Source: Andalucia godoyi
Lineage: Eukaryota; Discoba; Jakobea; Jakobida; Andaluciidae
Reading direction: 5' to 3'
DNA length: 64,000 nt
Assembly (NCBI GenBank): GCA_009859145.1
Contig: VRVR01000002.1
Span: forward strand, 372,001-436,000
The notes under the pieces are model-generated. The model saw nothing but the letters and a program-made list of their open reading frames with translations. It was not told where the DNA came from and did no database searches. The position numbers and the translations under genes are program-made. Shown in pieces: positions 58,194 through 64,000 of the stretch. The first letter of the stretch is position 1, and each line of letters starts with the position of its first letter.

Positions 58194-59786
58194 ATGGATT
58201 CTGTAAAGGTGTCTAATTCGGATCCGGAGGAGCTGTTTGACCTTGTGGAGGAGCTTGGAGAAGGGTCGTATGGGACAGTTTGCAAGGCAATTCGCAAAAC
58301 AGATGGTGCGGTGTTTGCAATCAAGCGGATTCCAGTAGACACAGACATGTCGGAAGTAGAAAAGGAAATTCGCATTCTCGAGCAGTGTGTGTCTCCTTAT
58401 ATTGTGTCGTATCATGGGGCATACAAGTCGAAGAACCGCGAGGAGTTTTGGATTGTGATGGAGTATTGCGGAGGCGGATCGATTGCAGATCTGATGGCCA
58501 TCAATGGCAGAACGCTGTCGGAAGACGAGATTGCGATTGTATGTTCTTCGGTGCTTCAGGGACTTGCGTATCTACACTCGAAGAAGAAGATTCATCGAGA
58601 CATCAAGGCAGGAAATATACTGTTGAATGCAAAGGGAGAATGCAAACTGGCGGATTTCGGCGTTTCTGCTCAGCTTAATAATACAATGTCCAAGCGAGCG
58701 ACTGTGATTGGAACGCCGTACTGGATGGCACCCGAAGTTATCCAGAACCCAGAGTATGACACAAAGGCGGATATTTGGAGTCTTGGTATCACTGCAATTG
58801 AAATGGCACAGGGTGAACCACCATTGGCAAATGTGCATCCTATGCGCGTCATCTTTATGATCCCCGCAAAGCCCCCACCAAAGTTGGATGACCCAGAGAG
58901 CTGGAGCAAGCCGTTCCTCGATTTCCTGGAGCTCTGCTTGCGCAAGAAGCCTTCTGAAAGACCAACTGCTCAGGAACTACTGGATTGTCCGTTTATCCGA
59001 CGAGGCGCAAAACTCAAATCGAATCTTCAGGCAGTTATTGATGAGACCGAACAAAAAATCAGGGCCACGCCAGGCGGGAGGAAGGCGCTGGTTATGGCAG
59101 TGGACGACGAGACAGGAACAGCAAAAAGACGAACAACGGGAAATTCGGCACGCGCGGGCGCTGCATCTTCCGCTGCAAACACAGGGACTACAGTCTTTCG
59201 AGGAGACGAGGAAGACGGAGAACAGGAAGAGGATGATGAGGAAGGAGGCGGCGACTTTTCGACGATGGTCGTCTCGGGAACCATGGTCGTCAAGAAAACT
59301 CCCGCAGCCGTGGAAGCCAAGAGCACTCCGTCGAAGAGCGCGGCAGCTGCGGTTTCACAGAATCATCGCGATTTGAGTGACGATGACGAGAAGAATGGCG
59401 ATGACGATAACGACGATGACGATGATGGTCATGGAAGGTTTTCTTCGGGAACAATGGTCATTCGACCGTCTGGGACAGCGAAGAAGACCGAAGTTAAACA
59501 AGCGGAATCCACACAAGTATCTCCTGGACCGTCTACGACATCCTCGACAATGACTTCTTTTTCTACAAACGGGTCAGGGCGTTTCAGCTCAGGTGCCAGT
59601 GACGATGCTCTGATGTCCCGCTTGATGGAGCAGTATTCGAAACTGCCAGTAGAAGAGCTCAGAAGACAACTAGGGCAGATGGATGCGCAGTTCCAAAAAG
59701 AGGTCGAAGTATTGAAGTCGTCGTATGAAAGACGCTCAACTGCATTAAAGGCTGCGCTGCAATCCAAGGAAGAGGCGACTGAATAG
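58194..59786 (+). CDS. STE20-family protein kinase with SARAH domain (MST/Hippo type)
   Basis: A 530-residue Ser/Thr kinase of the germinal-centre II group. The kinase domain is at about 16-267. It has the Gly loop GEGSYGTV, catalytic Lys in FAIKRI, HRDIKAGN, DFGVSAQ, and the activation segment KRATVIGTPYWMAPEV with the autophosphorylation Thr. A long acidic/Ser linker follows, with two copies of a short motif (FSTMVVSGTMVV and FSSGTMVIRPSGT), as in MST proteins. The C-terminal 50 residues form a SARAH-type coiled coil (YSKLPVEELRRQLGQMDAQF). Hippo and Dictyostelium Krs1 share this layout, so upstream kinase of the LATS/NDR pathway is a fair inference. Confidence 0.9.
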   Translation: MDSVKVSNSDPEELFDLVEELGEGSYGTVCKAIRKTDGAVFAIKRIPVDTDMSEVEKEIRILEQCVSPYIVSYHGAYKSKNREEFWIVMEYCGGGSIADLMAINGRTLSEDEIAIVCSSVLQGLAYLHSKKKIHRDIKAGNILLNAKGECKLADFGVSAQLNNTMSKRATVIGTPYWMAPEVIQNPEYDTKADIWSLGITAIEMAQGEPPLANVHPMRVIFMIPAKPPPKLDDPESWSKPFLDFLELCLRKKPSERPTAQELLDCPFIRRGAKLKSNLQAVIDETEQKIRATPGGRKALVMAVDDETGTAKRRTTGNSARAGAASSAANTGTTVFRGDEEDGEQEEDDEEGGGDFSTMVVSGTMVVKKTPAAVEAKSTPSKSAAAAVSQNHRDLSDDDEKNGDDDNDDDDDGHGRFSSGTMVIRPSGTAKKTEVKQAESTQVSPGPSTTSSTMTSFSTNGSGRFSSGASDDALMSRLMEQYSKLPVEELRRQLGQMDAQFQKEVEVLKSSYERRSTALKAALQSKEEATE

Positions 59787-60164
59787 AAGTACAATCGTCC
59801 TTCCCTGCATTCATTTTCTTCGCAAGCATGGCTAAATGTCATGTTGTTGCAGGTTATCTCTTCTTCTCTTCTTCTCTTCTTCTCTTCTTCTCTTCTTCCT
59901 GTTTTTGTTGTTTTTGTTGTTGTTGTTGTATCAGCTGTTGTTTTATTACTGACTGCCTTTCGTGTATTTGTGTTGTGTGTGTCTTTTGTGAAAGGCGGCG
60001 CATCTGCTGTTCGAACAGATATATATGTGCGTGTGTATTCCGTTACCCACTCTGTGTTGTATTTTGGCCACGGTCTCATTCACCCACTGACTTTCATGTT
60101 GCTGTCTGTTTTTGTTTGTTTGTTTTCTTCTTCTTAATGAAGCTTTTTTATCGAAATGGATGCC
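59787..60164. other. Intergenic between convergent genes
   Basis: 378 bases of T-rich 3' flank with CTTCTTCTCTT and TTG repeats (about 59855-59935). No gene is seen. Confidence 0.5.
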
Positions 60165-63100
60165 TCACCAGATGTGAGGTGTTTCTTCGTAAAACACTCC
60201 AAGATTATTATTCTTTTGCTGTTCTTCCGCACAGGCCGCAGCATCGATTCGTGGCGCACTGTCCGGTTGTTGTTTCATCTGGCCCAGTGGGATTGCCGTT
60301 ACCAGCTCGTATCTATGCTGTGCCTGATACTTTTGCATTTCGCAGTCAAGTAATTCCGAGGAGTACGGAATGAGACGTGGAAACGTGAAGGTGTCGGATT
60401 TCGACGCAAGGTATTCCCGGACGTCTGCGGTTCGAAGCAGCTCCACGATAATTTTTGACGCCACGACCCGTCGTTGCTCCGGAAACGCCGTTCGTGCAAA
60501 CTGCAAAACCGGTCCAAATCCCTCCGAGATCACAGCTTTGCGAGGAATCTCCCAAGCGACGAGACGATCTACGCAAGACAGTGCTGCCATCGAAAGCGCC
60601 TCATTAGCGCTCACAATCTTCCTCAGAATGAATGGCACGCAGCCACACCGGACTAGCTGGTTGCAGCCAAACTCTCCGTGCAAGGCAATCGACAGCAGTC
60701 GCGTGGTTTGAACTGCTCGTTTCAGTTCTTCCTTGGAATCCTCAGACTTGAACACATCAACCTTGCGGAACATCGCAGACACTTCTTCGTCAGACAGCTT
60801 TTCGAGGATACGCAATCCAACTGGAAAGTCTGACTGGGTCTCACTGTCCCCGAAATAGAGAAGGTAGTAGATGGTAGCTCGCGAAATCAGAGCAATGTCC
60901 AGTCGGCCACACTCCTTGTCAAAAGACAACATGATCTCCAGCACGTCGTAGTGCACAATCAGATGCACATAGTCCTTTTGCCCAGCTGCATTGCAGATGA
61001 GACGACAAGTCTCGTAGGTCAGCGGGGTGTGCTGATGGGGCAGTGCGATTGCTTTCAGACGCTGAGCATACTGCTCGATGACTCCGCTATCAAAGAGGTT
61101 CTTCACAAAGGTTTGCAGCAGCGGCGTGGTTTCAATGATGTTTTGTCGCAGTACTTCGGCGATCATAAAAGCAATGTAATAATCGGTGAGGACATCCTTG
61201 CACGACAGTGCGTTCTTTGTAAACTGAAACAGTTCCGATCCCAGCAAACGGTTTCTGGACCATTTTTCAAGCATAAAACGGCAGAAAACTCGAGACAGCG
61301 GCTGCCGAATGCTGCTTTTGTTGACGTCTCGAAATGCTTTCTCCGTCAGAATTTCAAAGAAAGACAGCCGACGGTGCACAGCTGCGATACCAGAATCCGT
61401 AGACAAAAGAACTTCCAGCATCTGGCAAATCATGATTTCCTCCTCTTCTTCGGAGTAGACCTTCGTCAGAAAATGCACCAAGTCATCGAAGTTGACTTCG
61501 CAGAAAAGCGAAACTTCCTTGTCCAAGAGGCTGAGGGAAATTCCGCGGAGTCTCCGGACAAGGACGACCTGGAAATGCACGAACGACAGAACAGCATTTC
61601 GCAATTCCTCCTCCGTCTTGAACGCCTCTGACCAAGCAACTGCGTGAATAATGAGGGCGTGATGGGTCTCGAACTGCAGCAAGTGGCGCCGATCGTCCGG
61701 CAGGCAGTTGTTGTAGCAGTCCAGCACACAAAGCGCAAAGTCGCTGAAGCTCTCTGAATGATCATCCCACAGCGACTGAACCACAGCTGAAAACTCTCCG
61801 AGGATCAGTTCCGATTCCAAGATCCTGAGAGGATCGAAGAAGGAAATGAAACGGATGATGCGAAGGAAGCAGTACCGCACATCGAAAATAGCTGCAGAAA
61901 GCACTTCCTTTGCGATTTCGAAAAACCGAGACTGCAGAACCTTCTCCAAGCTCTGTTCTCGTGCTGCGAAGCCCGCTATTGAGAACATGACCAGTCGCCG
62001 GTATTCGACGTTTGCTGAAGTCATCAGCTGCAGCAGTACCGGCAAGCAGTTGGACATAAAGAGACATTCGTGATATCGCTCATCGACGCAAAATCGATGC
62101 AAGCATCGTAATGCATTGTACGAGAGCTCCGTGTCGGGATCTTGGGAAAGATTAATTAGCGGCAGAATTCCCTGACCGACCGAGATTTCCTGCTTCACAG
62201 AGTCCAAAGCACACAACTGTGCAAGAAGCCGCAAGCACTGTCTTCGAATGCTTATGATGAGACCGTCGAGATTCAGCTCCACGGTCTGTGCTGCTTTTCC
62301 GGTGTCGATGCCACGGGCCCCTTCGAGGACAAAGGCAACGATGCCTTCTGCAGCAATTTTTTCGATAGATCCTTCTGTGCTGGACAAAAGCGCTAGTCCT
62401 CTCACGGCTTCCGAACAAACGTCCTTGTACCGCTTGAAGGAAATATTGCGAGCTAGGTTTCTCACGGCCCCCAACGCAAGCAGCGATGCGTGGTTTGATA
62501 CGGACAAGGCCAACTCTGCAACCGTCCTCACAGCCAAACGTCGGAAGCGCACGTCAGAGTGAAGACAAAGCCGAATTGCCACCTCCGCGACAGTGCTGTT
62601 GGTGGACACGTGGGACCGGAGGTCGTGGTCTGTCGAAAACATGACCACACATCGGAGTGCATGAAACAAGTACTCCTGCTCGAGAGTCTCAAAATCTTGG
62701 CTCAACAGCTCTTCTTTGTTTTCGGCTCTTGCAGATTCTGCCCGGAAATCCTCATCGACAAGCACTTTGCTTCCAAAGGTCTCCACCGCACGGACGACAC
62801 TCTTCCACAGTTCAGGATGCTCCACAAGGAAGCGTCGCTGCTTTTCATCCACAGAAAAGGTTCCTGCAATGTCCATGAACCGCACAGCAGAGACTTGTAG
62901 AGTCCCTTTCACGGACTTTTCCAGATAAGCGGAAATAGCAAGCAGAAATAACTGAGTCTCTGCCAGCACGACCCGAAAAGCTTCGTGGGCGCAGACGTCG
63001 TTCAGTGAAACTGGCCCTCGCGCAGCAACATATGGATTGGGAGGCTTCAGACACAAGGAGCAGAGACGACGCATGCAGTGTTCTTCCGCAAATCGCTCAT

Positions 63101-64000
63101 CGTGCACGCAGTCCAAGAACAAGTCACTGGCAAGTTCCTGGCACTCCCTGTCTTCCAGGTTCGTGAACTGCAGTAGCCTTGGAACTTGGAAGACAGTGAT
63201 CACCTGGGTTCTTGACGAGAGGCGGATTTTGCAAATGGTGACCAAAAACAGCAGCACTGCTCGAAGCAGCTTCTGAGACGTTTCACTCGAGTTCTTGTGA
63301 TAGCGCATTTCTTCGTCAATGGATACCAAGGACGCAAGAGTGCCCAAATTACTCTTCAGGAATTTTTCGTTTGTGAATTCTTCCAAAACTTCGAGCGGGA
63401 CTCTTGCGGTTGGCTTCGGACGGTATTTGCACCGACTCTAAATCGCATTGTGCAGCAAAAGAAGAGGAGGACGATGATCCGTGAGCAAGTCTTGCACGTC
63501 AAAACAACAACAACAACAACGACAAAACAACACCTCAAGAAAAGAAAATAATAATAATAATAATAATAATGAGTGCGTTAAATACATACCCATGCTCGAA
63601 TATAGCTTCGAATGATGCGAGTTTTCTGCAGCTTGGATTCCACACTTTCATTCCTGTTCTTGTGATGGTCCTCCTGGATGCTGGCGGCAGAAGACGCGAG
63701 CGACTTGTTGACGAGAGATGCAAACTTCTGTGTCGAAAGAGCATGCCCTATCTTATCCAGTTTTTCGAAGGCAAGTCGGTCGATTCTGCTTTGCAAGGGG
63801 CTGATACCCATTTTTGCCTTTTCGGACGCTTTGACTTTCCTGAAGATTTCATCCATGATGTTTCGCAGTTCCGAGAAAGCCTTGTTGGCTTCTTCCACCA
63901 CCAAGAGATTGGAATCCACAAAAGACGAAAACAGCTCAAGAATCCCAGCGTCGAGAACGAACTGGTGGATAAGGTCGTTTCTCAACAGGGATGTCATACT
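60165..64000 (-). CDS. Large armadillo/HEAT-like repeat protein, one intron, 5' end at window edge
   Basis: Two visible exons. Exon 1 is 64000-63590, running off the right edge or starting at the ATG 63997. Exon 2 is 63437-60165. They are joined across a 152-base GTATGT...GATTTAG intron in phase 0, giving ...RSYIRAW / SRCKYRPKPTARV.... The visible protein is about 1,227 residues. It is almost entirely helical, with ARM/HEAT-like repeats (LRSHVSTNSTVAEVAIRLCL, VRFRRLAVRTVAELALSVSN, LAALSCVDRLVAW, EYRRLVMFSIAGFAA). I cannot place it in a named family; armadillo proteins of cilia are one possibility. The tail ends GVFYEETPHIW. Confidence 0.7.

Overview
This window is nuclear DNA of a unicellular eukaryote. 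It encodes an eIF2B subunit, Exo70, COP9 signalosome subunit 4, U3 snoRNP proteins IMP3 and RRP9, cytosolic ribosomal proteins eL39 and eS30, EMC3, a TBC-domain protein and a Hippo/MST-type kinase with a SARAH domain. Genes are dense, lie on both strands and are mostly uninterrupted. Three coding introns can be placed with reading-frame support, each GTATG(T)...AG and 150-300 bases long. The cell is probably flagellated: there is a SHIPPO/STPGR-repeat protein, a very large AK9-like adenylate kinase protein, an LRR-IQ protein of centrosomal type and other LRR/armadillo proteins. Two Zn2Cys6 transcription factors and alternative oxidase point to a fungus-like, amoebozoan or other free-living protist repertoire. 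I cannot name the organism.

Layout. 0-10.4 kb: eIF2B-delta (cut by the window edge), a Ser-rich unknown, a TruB-type pseudouridine synthase, then two paralogous Zn2Cys6/PAS-like transcription factors either side of EXO70. 10.4-22.8 kb: PLP-binding protein (YggS/PLPBP), a coiled-coil protein, alternative oxidase, CSN4, IMP3, a PQ-loop transporter, a CoA-dependent acyltransferase and TMEM14. 23-36 kb: an unknown 810-residue protein, a Cox17-like twin CX9C protein, the STPGR-repeat protein, a secreted GH5-like glycoside hydrolase, an LRR-IQ protein and mitochondrial-type AspRS. 36-49 kb: a TBC Rab-GAP, an unknown, the head-to-head eL39/eS30 pair, RRP9, an RCC1 protein, an unknown and ZNF277. 49-64 kb: the AK9-like protein, an LRR protein, EMC3, the MST-like kinase and a large armadillo-like protein running off the right edge.

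The most unusual content is three short degenerate mobile elements (about 15.4-15.95, 25.69-26.05 and 55.98-56.47 kb). They share end sequences and carry pieces of a Fanzor/TnpB-type gene (C-terminal zinc ribbon plus the DRD...NGARNI block). All three have the same single-base frameshift, and their internal deletions differ, which suggests a non-autonomous family that moved after the nuclease gene was broken. One copy supplies the last codons and stop of a neighbouring LRR gene. A second point of interest is a set of four telobox-like ACCCTA motifs in the shared promoter of the two ribosomal protein genes.

Start codons were chosen as ATG throughout. Many open frames extend upstream to a TTG or GTG, but those extensions are mostly low-complexity leader sequence. 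No tRNA, rRNA or CRISPR array was found.
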